From Bacteriovoracaceae bacterium (GTDB taxonomy: Bacteria; Bdellovibrionota; Bacteriovoracia; Bacteriovoracales; Bacteriovoracaceae), in NCBI GenBank assembly GCA_016784965.1, contig JADHTQ010000014.1, positions 1 through 64,000 on the forward strand: DNA of 64,000 nt, in the 5' to 3' direction. Every line of letters starts with the position of its first letter. Position 1 is the stretch's first letter. Of the stretch, positions 9,703 to 17,000 are shown one piece after another. The translations under genes and the position numbers were made by a program. A model generated the notes under the pieces. That model was not told the DNA's origin. It did not search any database and saw nothing but the letters and a program-made list of their open reading frames with translations.

Positions 9703-12202
9703 TTTTTTCACCTGATTTAATCTTTTTAACTCTTTTAATTGACTTTAACAAAATTGGAAAGGCCGTTTTCGCATATCGTTTGGTCAAAAGTGCAAAGATG
9801 CTCACATCACTAGTTTTGCTTATATCTATAATATCTTTGCCCACAGCCCCCTTGTCTTCGTCATCATCATCTTCTTGTACTACTGCCACTTGCTCCACAC
9901 CGGTTTGATCACCACCTGAGAGAGTGAAGTCAAAAGGTGAAGGTACTGCTGCTTTTTGACCACCTTGCTCAGCTTGTGCTTTATCTTCTGGTTTTTGCTC
10001 TTGATCCTCTTGATCACCTTTTTGTCCACTGGAGGCAAACGTCCCGCTTGCTTGGTTAGACAATTCTCCAGGGGCAATACCAGAATTAGAAGTTAGTGGA
10101 TCAGAAGAATAGAAACCTGGACGTTTTTGGCCACTTCTGCTTGCAACAGAAGTGGCTCCCATTTTTGGAGCAATAAGTTTTCCTCCAGAAGCTCTTGAGA
10201 GTTTTTGGCCGCTACCTTTGTTGCGGGCATGTAGCTGTTTGGCGTTGCCTTTTTTTAAGTTACTTTTTCGTGCACTGTGAATATCGATTCCGCCTCCGGT
10301 AAGAGAGCCTGGAGTATTGCCTCCAATACTTGTAATAGTATCATCACTGTTACCAGGATTCGTACTGGTGGGATTAGTCATTACTAGGGGAGCTCCACTT
10401 CCTCCAAGACCTACTGTGGTTGAAAATGAGTCACAATCAGGGCCAAGGCATGGCATAATTTGCTCGACAACTGGAGTTGGTGTGTTACCTGGGGTATCGT
10501 CGTCATCTGAGTTGTTATTGTTGTTATCTTCGTCATCTTCTTCGTAATTGATATCGTCTCGCTCATTGAATATCAGCGCTTCTTGATGGTCTCTTTCTGC
10601 TTGAGTTATACATGCCTGTCTGGCAGGTTCTGAAACAGCACGTTCAAGGCAACCTCTAAGGTCTTGGTACATTTGATGACAAGCTGTCTGTGCTCTTTGC
10701 CCTGTTGCCTGGGCCAAACACTCTTCTAACATGCGGTTGGTCACTTCAGTACAGGCGGCTTGATTTTGCGTGGTAGTTCCAGCAGATGAAGTACAGACAT
10801 CATCTGAACTGATGCAGCTGTTGTCTTTAATAATAAAACACTGAGGAGTTTCCTCCTCTTCGTCACCTGACACGAGATTGTCAGAGTCATGGTGCTGTCG
10901 ATAAATACTTAAGATTTGATCGATTTTATCGATGTTTTCTTGCATGGTCTGTGCTGTTTGTTTACTCATAGTGCTTGCATAGTAGCAAGCAGCGGCCATG
11001 GCGGCCCAAACCCAGCGACGTTTTCCAGGGTCTTCAAAAGTCTCTTTGAACATCATTTCAGAGTCTTTTTTAGTACCCTTAAGCATAGCAATAGCAACGG
11101 CACCAAGACCTAACATTTTAAACATACTGCCGCCAGCGTAGGCCATGGGAAAGATCGCGTTAAACAGTTGGTAGTGCATTGTTCCCCAACTAAATTCAGT
11201 CACTTCAGCTTCAACACCATCTTCGCTATCACCTTCATTCTTTTTAGCGGTAAATAGATCGTGAGGATACATCTGTTCTATATGTTGTAATCTTGCTCTG
11301 AGACCTGCTGTGGCCTGAGTCATTCTTTGACCAATGGGGTAAGCACTACAAGCCGTTGCCGCCGACTCTAAGGCAGCATTGGAGGCAGCAGCATTTGCCA
11401 TTGCCTGCTTGAGGGTTGTCAGGTTATCAGGTTTTTCCTCCTGCGGGGTGCTGCTAGTACCACTTTCACTGCCAGGCATAAAGGAGTAACTATTTTCTAC
11501 TGATTGTCCGAAAGTGTCCAACTCAGCTTGCCTTAAGGCCATGGTGGCATTATGAAAGTTAGCATAGGGTGTTGCAAGGCCAGCGCGACAAGCAGCTTCA
11601 GCTGGATCGGAAGTGGGGGGGGTATTGTATGCTGCAGTTACTTGCTCAACTTGTTCATCTTTTCTATTTCTGGCCAGTTCCCCATTTTTATGTTTGGTCG
11701 TGGCCAACAACACTGCACCACCGAAGGCCAAGGCAGCAACTAACTGTAGTTTAGACTTGGTCTTTGCGGCATCTTTGATCGAAGAGAACATTTCTCGCTG
11801 TTTTAGTAGAGACTGCCTTTGTACCTCAGATACCCCGCTTACATTATATGTCATCGTTTTGTTTTTGATCTCCTGATATTTCATAAAGGCCTGAATTTCA
11901 GCAAATACAAAGACGGCGGCTCCAATGTAAACGGCATAGATATCGTTAGCTTTACTTTTTTGTAACTTTTCACCTTTGTAGTTTCTGGTAATTATCAACA
12001 GATTCATGCAGGCAACAGCGATACCTAACATAATGATCAAAGAGATAAATTCTTCTGATTTGTTGACATCTTCAAAAGTTACAGTGGAAGTTGTTTCTTG
12101 AGCAGACGCACTACTTGAAAAGCTGACAAATGTATCCTGGATTTGTAAATTCAGAAGTAAAAAACAGATCAGTAATGTAAGACATTTTCGTAAACTACTC
12201 AT
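9692..12202 (-). CDS. Large envelope membrane protein, Cys-rich and acidic
   Basis: 836 residues from the ATG at 12200-12202, which has the same AGGTG-N6-ATG arrangement as its downstream neighbour. A signal peptide ends near ASA-QETT. Hydrophobic segments follow at about 50-75, 90-110 and 155-172, and more around 355-415 (two to three). A segment near 455-550 holds about nine cysteines in a helical pattern (CTEVTNRMLEEC, ACHQMYQDLRGC). Then come a polar low-complexity region with a run of Asp/Asn, a basic Gly/Ser-rich stretch and an acidic patch (VVQEDDDDEDKG). No family is recognised. It could be an assembly or secretion component, but nothing shows this directly. Confidence 0.65.
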   Translation of the reverse strand: MSSLRKCLTLLICFLLLNLQIQDTFVSFSSSASAQETTSTVTFEDVNKSEEFISLIIMLGIAVACMNLLIITRNYKGEKLQKSKANDIYAVYIGAAVFVFAEIQAFMKYQEIKNKTMTYNVSGVSEVQRQSLLKQREMFSSIKDAAKTKSKLQLVAALAFGGAVLLATTKHKNGELARNRKDEQVEQVTAAYNTPPTSDPAEAACRAGLATPYANFHNATMALRQAELDTFGQSVENSYSFMPGSESGTSSTPQEEKPDNLTTLKQAMANAAASNAALESAATACSAYPIGQRMTQATAGLRARLQHIEQMYPHDLFTAKKNEGDSEDGVEAEVTEFSWGTMHYQLFNAIFPMAYAGGSMFKMLGLGAVAIAMLKGTKKDSEMMFKETFEDPGKRRWVWAAMAAACYYASTMSKQTAQTMQENIDKIDQILSIYRQHHDSDNLVSGDEEEETPQCFIIKDNSCISSDDVCTSSAGTTTQNQAACTEVTNRMLEECLAQATGQRAQTACHQMYQDLRGCLERAVSEPARQACITQAERDHQEALIFNERDDINYEEDDEDNNNNNSDDDDTPGNTPTPVVEQIMPCLGPDCDSFSTTVGLGGSGAPLVMTNPTSTNPGNSDDTITSIGGNTPGSLTGGGIDIHSARKSNLKKGNAKQLHARNKGSGQKLSRASGGKLIAPKMGATSVASRSGQKRPGFYSSDPLTSNSGIAPGELSNQASGTFASSGQKGDQEDQEQKPEDKAQAEQGGQKAAVPSPFDFTLSGGDQTGVEQVAVVQEDDDDEDKGAVGKDIIDISKTSDVSIFALLTKRYAKTAFPILLKSIKRVKKIKSGEKNGQ

Positions 12203-12226
12203 ACTAAACACCTGGTTAATTGTTAA

Positions 12227-12574
12227 TCAATACCCAAGCCCGCTCTGCATATATCTGATATATTTTTTTATTTTTTCAATTGCATTTTTTTCTAAATCTG
12301 AATATTCTACTCCAAAATAAAAGGGGCAATTGCCACTTCTATGTCTAATAACCCCTTCTCCGCTAAAGCTTAGGCCTATTGGTAGGGTTATTTTAAATGC
12401 AACTTTAACATTGACTTGTAATTGTTCATTGTATTCTGGGAGGTAGATTCCAACTCCTCCAATGCTAATATCTTTAGCAGTGGTTTTTTCATTGATGGCA
12501 TCACCTGTTAACTCAATCTTTATTGGTTCGTTTTGGTCGGGTATGAAACGCTCGTATTGTCTTCTATTTCTCAA
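12227..12574 (-). CDS. PilZ-domain protein
   Basis: 115 residues covering one PilZ domain. The c-di-GMP-binding RxxxR element is RRQYER at residues 4-9 and the D/NxSxxG element is DISIGGVGIYLP near residue 55. PilZ proteins bind cyclic di-GMP and relay it to motility, adhesion or secretion machinery. It ends 24 bases before the start of the large membrane protein gene and may share a transcript with it, which would link that pair to c-di-GMP signalling. That link is inference. Confidence 0.88.
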   Translation of the reverse strand: MRNRRQYERFIPDQNEPIKIELTGDAINEKTTAKDISIGGVGIYLPEYNEQLQVNVKVAFKITLPIGLSFSGEGVIRHRSGNCPFYFGVEYSDLEKNAIEKIKKYIRYMQSGLGY

Positions 12575-12643
12575 TTAGCACCTACACATTACATGATTAA
12601 TATTTAAAGTCTTTATAAATGATAGTATATCAAAGAAAGAAAA

Positions 12644-12667
12644 ATATATAAGAAAAAACTTATATAT
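12644..12667 (-). terminator. AT-rich hairpin terminator of the zinc-ribbon gene
   Basis: Perfect 9-bp arms (12644-12652 and 12659-12667) around a six-base loop, directly after the stop of the FmdB-like gene on the minus strand and followed there by a T-rich stretch. The low GC content makes it a weak intrinsic terminator. Confidence 0.5.
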
Positions 12668-12907
12668 TCACGATTGTCCACAGCGATTTGGGGTGCAACC
12701 ACCGCCGCTCATACAAGGTGGAGAGTCAATACTTTTTGTTCTGCCGTGCTTTAGCTGGCCTATATCTTTAGTTAAAACTTGGGTTAACTTATTGGAATTA
12801 CAGTGGGGACAAGTCTGCTTGGACAACTCATCTTGCAACTGTTGCAATTTGAGATTTAGTGCAAAACGCTCATGACAATTTTCACATCTAAAGCTGTACG
12901 ATGGCAT
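12668..12907 (-). CDS. FmdB-type zinc-ribbon regulatory protein
   Basis: 79 residues from the ATG at 12905-12907, which has a strong GGAGG six bases upstream; an upstream in-frame start would have none. The N-terminus MPSYSFRCENCHERFALNL and the second pair CPHC form the two-knuckle zinc ribbon of the FmdB/CxxC_CxxC_SSSS family, a small putative regulatory family. The tail is Gly/Cys-rich (PPCMSGGGC). A small dyad, TATAGC-AAAAC-GCTATA (12945-12961), lies about 40 bases upstream of the start and may be an operator. Confidence 0.85.
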   Translation of the reverse strand: MPSYSFRCENCHERFALNLKLQQLQDELSKQTCPHCNSNKLTQVLTKDIGQLKHGRTKSIDSPPCMSGGGCTPNRCGQS

Positions 12908-12944
12908 ATTTCCTCCAAATTTAAGTGCCAACAAAACTTGACGG

Positions 12945-12961
12945 TATAGCAAAACGCTATA
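12945..12961. promoter_or_regulatory. Inverted repeat upstream of the zinc-ribbon gene
   Basis: Arms TATAGC and GCTATA flank AAAAC, 38 bases upstream of the start codon at 12907. It sits where an operator would, in the 145-bp divergent region shared with the Ser/Thr kinase gene. No regulator is identified. Confidence 0.3.
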
Positions 12962-13052
12962 AAATAAAGATAGGTTAACAGACGGATAAGTTCAATATAA
13001 AAACGAGCATTTTAGGCCAATCTTTAAATATAATTGTACAAGAAGGAGCAAC

Positions 13053-14279
13053 ATGAGTACCGAAGGGAATAAGAAGTTAAAACGCTTTGGCAAGTATTTA
13101 CTGTTAGATCATCTGGTAGATGGAGGGATGGCCGAAATTTATAGATCGAGGGAGCTAGCTGAAAGTGTTGAACAAATGGTGGCAGACAAGATTGTTGCAG
13201 TTAAAGTTATACGTAGACAATACTCGCAGGACGAAAAGTTTAAAACGATGTTTATAGATGAGATAAAGGTGGCCTTTGGACTTACTCATCCCAATATTGC
13301 CCAAACTTATAACTATGGCGAAAAAGATGGAAAGCTATTTGCGGTTTTAGAATATATTCATGGAAAAAATTTAAATGAATTTATTAAAGCATTACAAGAG
13401 CACAAAAAGTGCTTTCCCATTGATGTTGCAGTATACATTACTTCTCAAATTTGCTTAGGGCTTGATTATGCTCACAAATTTGTTGATAAGTTGACAGGTA
13501 AAAGACAGCATCTCATTCATAGAGATATTTCTCCTCACAATGTCATGTTGGACTACGATGGTCAGGTCAAAGTAATTGACTTTGGAATTGCCAAAGCAGA
13601 CACCAATACAGAGCAAACTCAAGCAGGTACAATTAAAGGTAAGGTTGCATACCTTGCTCCTGAGTACTTAATGGAAAACATCAAACTGGATCCACGCTAT
13701 GATCAGTTTGCAGTGGGGCTAACTCTGTGGGAAATGCTCTTTGGAAGAAGGTTATTTGTTGGTGACAATGATATGGCAGTTATTAAATCCATCTATGATT
13801 GCAAAATTCCCAAACCAACATCACTACTTAAGAATTTTCCAAAAGAGTTAGAGAACATTATTTTAAAATCATTGAGCAGAAATCGCGATGATCGATATAA
13901 AGAGATGTCAGAATTTAATAAGGTGTTGACCAAGTTTTTATACTCCAACTTCCATGACTTTCATCCGGGACAAGTAAAAGATTTTCTACACAAATCATTT
14001 AAAGAAGAGATTACAGCACAAGGGCAAAGACTAAAGGCCTTTGGTGAGATAAACCTTGCTCCTTATTGCAAGGATTTAAAAGAAGAGTTAGAGGGGGTAA
14101 GACAAGAGCATACAACCAATGATGATCAACTCGCGAATGCCGATTCAAAGTCTGCAATACCGACTAGGGCCTTTGGAGCAACATCTCTGACTGACCTGAA
14201 GGATAAGACAATAAGCCCATTTGTTTTAAAGATGAGGCAGGAGCAACAAAAAAGAAAAGAAGCAAAGAAGAAAAAATAA
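13053..14279 (+). CDS. Hanks-type Ser/Thr protein kinase
   Basis: 408 residues. Kinase elements are in order: glycine-rich loop DGGMAEIYRSRE (24-34), VAVKVIRR with K51, catalytic loop LIHRDISPHNVM (D158), DFG at 176-178, and an APE-like LAPEYLME. The HRD-ISPHN loop is typical of kinases in Myxococcota and Bdellovibrionota. After about residue 300 there is no PASTA or membrane segment; the tail is charged and ends in lysines, so this is a soluble cytoplasmic kinase. A GAAGGAG site precedes the ATG. The next gene encodes a zinc-ribbon membrane protein and starts 20 bases after the stop, so the two are probably co-expressed. Confidence 0.95.
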   Translation: MSTEGNKKLKRFGKYLLLDHLVDGGMAEIYRSRELAESVEQMVADKIVAVKVIRRQYSQDEKFKTMFIDEIKVAFGLTHPNIAQTYNYGEKDGKLFAVLEYIHGKNLNEFIKALQEHKKCFPIDVAVYITSQICLGLDYAHKFVDKLTGKRQHLIHRDISPHNVMLDYDGQVKVIDFGIAKADTNTEQTQAGTIKGKVAYLAPEYLMENIKLDPRYDQFAVGLTLWEMLFGRRLFVGDNDMAVIKSIYDCKIPKPTSLLKNFPKELENIILKSLSRNRDDRYKEMSEFNKVLTKFLYSNFHDFHPGQVKDFLHKSFKEEITAQGQRLKAFGEINLAPYCKDLKEELEGVRQEHTTNDDQLANADSKSAIPTRAFGATSLTDLKDKTISPFVLKMRQEQQKRKEAKKKK

Positions 14280-14299
14280 AGATATGTTAGAATTAAACA

Positions 14300-14785
14300 A
14301 TGAAAAGATGCCCATACTGTGCTGAAGAAATTAAGGATGAAGCGATTCTGTGTCGCTTTTGTAAATCAAATCTAAAAGAGATCAAGTTAAAAGACATTGA
14401 TTTAGAAAAAATGAATATTGATGAAAGTGGTGACTTAACTCCAACCACCAGAGAGATGTTCATCAAAACTTTTGTTACTATTAAACACTTGGTTTTTGGT
14501 CAAGGATCAGTAACTGATACGGAAGATAAAAATATAAGTAATTTTATCTTGGAGCAGCGAAAGAGGCCGGTTTGTAAAAAAACGGCCAAAAAGCATGAAG
14601 AGGCCAAAAAGAAAGAAGAAATAATTCTGCGGAGTGATTTTATCAGAGAGGATCCACAGCTGCATAAGAGCTATTTTGGTAAACAAAAGTTATTACTCAC
14701 CATTGGCATTTTTGTCGGTCTAATATTAATGTTAAGCGGTCTTTTAATTTTGCTTAGAATGACTGCAAACATATTATCCAACTAA
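14300..14785 (+). CDS. Zinc-ribbon protein with C-terminal membrane anchor
   Basis: 161 residues. The N-terminus MKRCPYCAEEIKDEAILCRF holds a double CxxC zinc ribbon. A charged middle follows, and a single hydrophobic segment near 133-155 (LLLTIGIFVGLILMLSGLLI) makes it a tail-anchored inner-membrane protein with the ribbon in the cytoplasm. It lies 20 bases after the Ser/Thr kinase gene and could be its substrate or anchor. The family function is unknown. Confidence 0.75.
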   Translation: MKRCPYCAEEIKDEAILCRFCKSNLKEIKLKDIDLEKMNIDESGDLTPTTREMFIKTFVTIKHLVFGQGSVTDTEDKNISNFILEQRKRPVCKKTAKKHEEAKKKEEIILRSDFIREDPQLHKSYFGKQKLLLTIGIFVGLILMLSGLLILLRMTANILSN

Positions 14786-14821
14786 ACCTACTGTGAAATG
14801 ATTGTTTTTATTAGATTATTT

Positions 14822-14835
14822 GTTTTGTACAAAAC
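14822..14835. promoter_or_regulatory. 14-bp perfect palindrome upstream of the M28 peptidase gene
   Basis: GTTTTGTACAAAAC reads the same on both strands. It lies 114 bases before the peptidase start and about 90 bases before a TATAAT hexamer (14923-14928) that could be the -10 box of that gene. It may be a dimeric regulator site. Confidence 0.35.
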
Positions 14836-14922
14836 TAAAACCTAAGAGAAGATGAAACTACAAGTTTAACAAATGTTATCTCAAGGATGTGATTTATTTG
14901 TTTTAAAGCAAGTACTCATTCA

Positions 14923-14928
14923 TATAAT
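14923..14928 (+). promoter_or_regulatory. Candidate sigma-70 -10 box for the M28 peptidase
   Basis: A perfect TATAAT lies 21 bases before the ATG, with an imperfect TGTTTT about 18 bases upstream as a possible -35. A GGAGGG ribosome binding site lies between the box and the start. Confidence 0.4.
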
Positions 14929-14948
14929 AGATTAGGAGGGTTGGTTAT

Positions 14949-16160
14949 ATGAGTTGTAAAGTGTTTATTTCTGTCATTTTTTTCCATTTCTTATTTACCT
15001 TAAATTTTACAAGTGCCAACACAACTGATGATGAACTATGGGTGACAATAGGTAGTGATGTCTTGTCTGCTAAATCAAAGGCATCTATGTCTGACATTTT
15101 TGTTCACATTGAGCACTCCTTAGTGGGTGAGGTAAGCGTTGCAAAAATTAAAGCTGATAAAGTTTTTAAATTATCACACATCATGCATGAAGATTTCAAG
15201 CGGTGCGGTGGTTTTGTTGTTCATGACAGTTATGCGGAAGCTGTGCTTGCAGGCCAAGCACAAGCAAGTGATGTTGATCAACAAGTCGGACTTGTTGACT
15301 ACACTATTACAGAAGAAGAGACGGTCAACAAATTTATTGCAGAAGTAAAAGAGACTGAAATTACCAAAGTTATAAAGAAATTATCTTCATTTAAAACTCG
15401 CTATCACTCTTCAAGTACTGGTATGCAATCACAGCAGTGGCTCTATGATACTTGGAAAAAGTTAGGAGACGGCCGCTTAGATGTTAGTGTTGAAAAATAT
15501 ACCCATACAAAAACCAAGCAACCCTCCATAATTTTGACAATAAAAGGGGCTCACAGTCCAGATGATGTGGTGGTAATTGGTGGGCATGCTGATTCCATAG
15601 GTGGATTTTGGGGAGGAGCAAATGCTACTGCCCCTGGAGCAGATGATAATGCTTCGGGTGTTGCAACTATCACTGAGGTGATGAGGGTGATTTTAGTCAA
15701 TGGTTATCGTCCAAATAAGACTATTAAATTTATGGCCTATGCAGCAGAAGAGGTAGGGTTAATTGGATCAAAAGATATTGCAGGAAAATTTAGAAGAAAC
15801 AACGTCAATGTCATAGGGTCCATGCAATTTGATATGACCAATTTCAACGGGTCGGACAAAGATATTGTTTTTATGAGTGATTACACAAATGCTGCACAAA
15901 ATACCTACTTGGGAGCTCTTATTGATGAATACGTTCATGTGCCCTGGGGATACTCAAAGTGTGGCTATGCCTGCTCAGATCACGCCTCTTGGACAAGTAA
16001 CTCTTATCCTGCTTCCATTCCTTTTGAGTCAACTATGGAGGGGCGCAATCGCAAGATTCACTCAAGTCGCGACACCATAGATGTCTCCGGAGGTCACTCG
16101 CATCACGCAGTAAAATTTGCAAAGCTTGCGGTGGCCTTTATTGTAGAAATGGCAAAATAG
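14949..16160 (+). CDS. Secreted M28-family zinc aminopeptidase
   Basis: 403 residues with a signal peptide (residues 1-24, cleavage near TSA-NTT). The propeptide-like N-terminal region runs to about residue 140. The M28 catalytic domain shows the co-catalytic zinc ligands in GGHADS, PGADDNASG, AAEEVGLIGS (general base and ligand Glu) and DMTNFNG, with the final His in CSDHASWTS. This arrangement matches the Vibrio/Aeromonas leucyl aminopeptidase subgroup, exported enzymes that trim N-terminal hydrophobic residues. The end (SGGHSHHAVKFAKLAVAFI) fits the family end, so it lacks an extra C-terminal domain. In a predatory or scavenging lifestyle it would serve extracellular protein degradation. 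Its stop almost touches that of the convergent rubrerythrin-like gene. Confidence 0.93.
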   Translation: MSCKVFISVIFFHFLFTLNFTSANTTDDELWVTIGSDVLSAKSKASMSDIFVHIEHSLVGEVSVAKIKADKVFKLSHIMHEDFKRCGGFVVHDSYAEAVLAGQAQASDVDQQVGLVDYTITEEETVNKFIAEVKETEITKVIKKLSSFKTRYHSSSTGMQSQQWLYDTWKKLGDGRLDVSVEKYTHTKTKQPSIILTIKGAHSPDDVVVIGGHADSIGGFWGGANATAPGADDNASGVATITEVMRVILVNGYRPNKTIKFMAYAAEEVGLIGSKDIAGKFRRNNVNVIGSMQFDMTNFNGSDKDIVFMSDYTNAAQNTYLGALIDEYVHVPWGYSKCGYACSDHASWTSNSYPASIPFESTMEGRNRKIHSSRDTIDVSGGHSHHAVKFAKLAVAFIVEMAK

Positions 16161-16161
16161 C

Positions 16162-16686
16162 TCAAGAGTTCAAAACGTAAGGAAGTGGACCAACTCTTAA
16201 AAACCACAGCATTTCTAGTTTTTGTTTATGGCCAAGTTCAAGCCTGGCAAGCTTTATAAATGTATCTTTTGATTGTACTTTTTTACAAAGCTTGGCCATT
16301 GTCATATAGCACTTGTATGCCTCTTGTTCTTTTTTAATAGCGTATAACAGGAGATTTTTTACGGAAGTATCATGCAAAATATTATTTGCTTGTAACTGGT
16401 TAAAGTAATCAAAATCCTCAACTTTTGCTACATGAAATTTTGATGGGTCTTCTCCATAATACTTTTCTAGGATATTGATATGTTCATTTTCTTCTTCGGC
16501 CAGTTGGAATAATATGATTTTGGCATGATCATCCTCAACCTGCTCTGCGAGGTCTTTATAGAATAAATAGGCCTCTTCCTCTTGAATGATGGCAAACTCA
16601 ATTATATCGTTAAAACTCATTTGATTTACTATTTCTAATGATTTTGCCATATCATCTTCACTTTCTACACAAATAACTTGTTCCAT
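16162..16686 (-). CDS. Rubrerythrin/ferritin-like diiron protein
   Basis: 174 residues from the ATG at 16684-16686, which has an AAAGGTG site six bases upstream. It is a four-helix protein with two Glu-rich half-motifs. The first half has IIQEEEAYLFYKDLAE with EEENEHINIL. The second has AIKKEQEAYKCYMTMAK with LELGHKQKLEML. Paired E...ExxH motifs are the diiron signature of the rubrerythrin/ferritin-like family. It lacks the C-terminal rubredoxin CxxC domain of classical rubrerythrin. Members reduce peroxide or handle iron. A perfect dyad (16731-16745) lies 45 bases upstream and could bind an iron- or peroxide-responsive repressor. Confidence 0.85.
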   Translation of the reverse strand: MEQVICVESEDDMAKSLEIVNQMSFNDIIEFAIIQEEEAYLFYKDLAEQVEDDHAKIILFQLAEEENEHINILEKYYGEDPSKFHVAKVEDFDYFNQLQANNILHDTSVKNLLLYAIKKEQEAYKCYMTMAKLCKKVQSKDTFIKLARLELGHKQKLEMLWFLRVGPLPYVLNS

Positions 16687-16730
16687 TTTCACACCTTTTG
16701 TGGACACTGGTTTGACTTAGGGATTTAATT

Positions 16731-16745
16731 TGAGACAAAGTCTCA
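16731..16745. promoter_or_regulatory. Palindromic operator candidate of the rubrerythrin-like gene
   Basis: TGAGAC-AAA-GTCTCA, a perfect 6-3-6 dyad of 15 bp, 45 bases upstream of the diiron protein start. The TGA...TCA outline and 15-bp length recall Fur/PerR-family boxes, but it does not match their consensus exactly. Confidence 0.45.
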
Positions 16746-16790
16746 TTTAGATCCATCGATTTGTCAATACTTTTTTGTGGGCCGCTTATA

Positions 16791-16820
16791 GTCATAATGA
16801 CACTACGATGCCATAATGAC
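16791..16820. promoter_or_regulatory. Tandem dyads, candidate enhancer for the sigma-54 promoter
   Basis: GTCAT-A-ATGAC (16791-16801) is a perfect short dyad and GCCAT-A-ATGAC (16810-16820) is the same with one mismatch. They start 19 bases apart, about two helical turns, so both face the same side of DNA. They lie about 90-120 bases upstream of the sigma-54 promoter at 16910, the usual place for an activator binding site. Confidence 0.45.
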
Positions 16821-16909
16821 TCGGCTTAAATTAGGGACCTTAAGCATAAAAGCACATGGCGCAAAGCGTCTTGTGTTTGATAATTTTAAAAAATTGATTT
16901 ACAGCGACT

Positions 16910-16925
16910 TGGCACATCTGTTGCT
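16910..16925 (+). promoter_or_regulatory. Sigma-54 promoter of the giant coiled-coil gene
   Basis: TGGCAC-ATCTG-TTGCT is an exact match to the -24/-12 consensus with the correct five-base spacer. It lies 75 bases upstream of the ATG at 17001. The region 16687-17000 otherwise holds only the dyads listed here. Confidence 0.85.
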
Positions 16926-17000
16926 GTTTAAACCTTAAATAGCAACATCGAAATGAGTTTGGTGCCAATAATACCAAAAGTAACACAAAGGAATCATCAA

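Noticed and set aside
10317-10547. Plus-strand frame with a long Ser/Leu run.
   Set aside because: It is the reverse reading of the Asp/Asn-rich segment of the 836-aa membrane protein.
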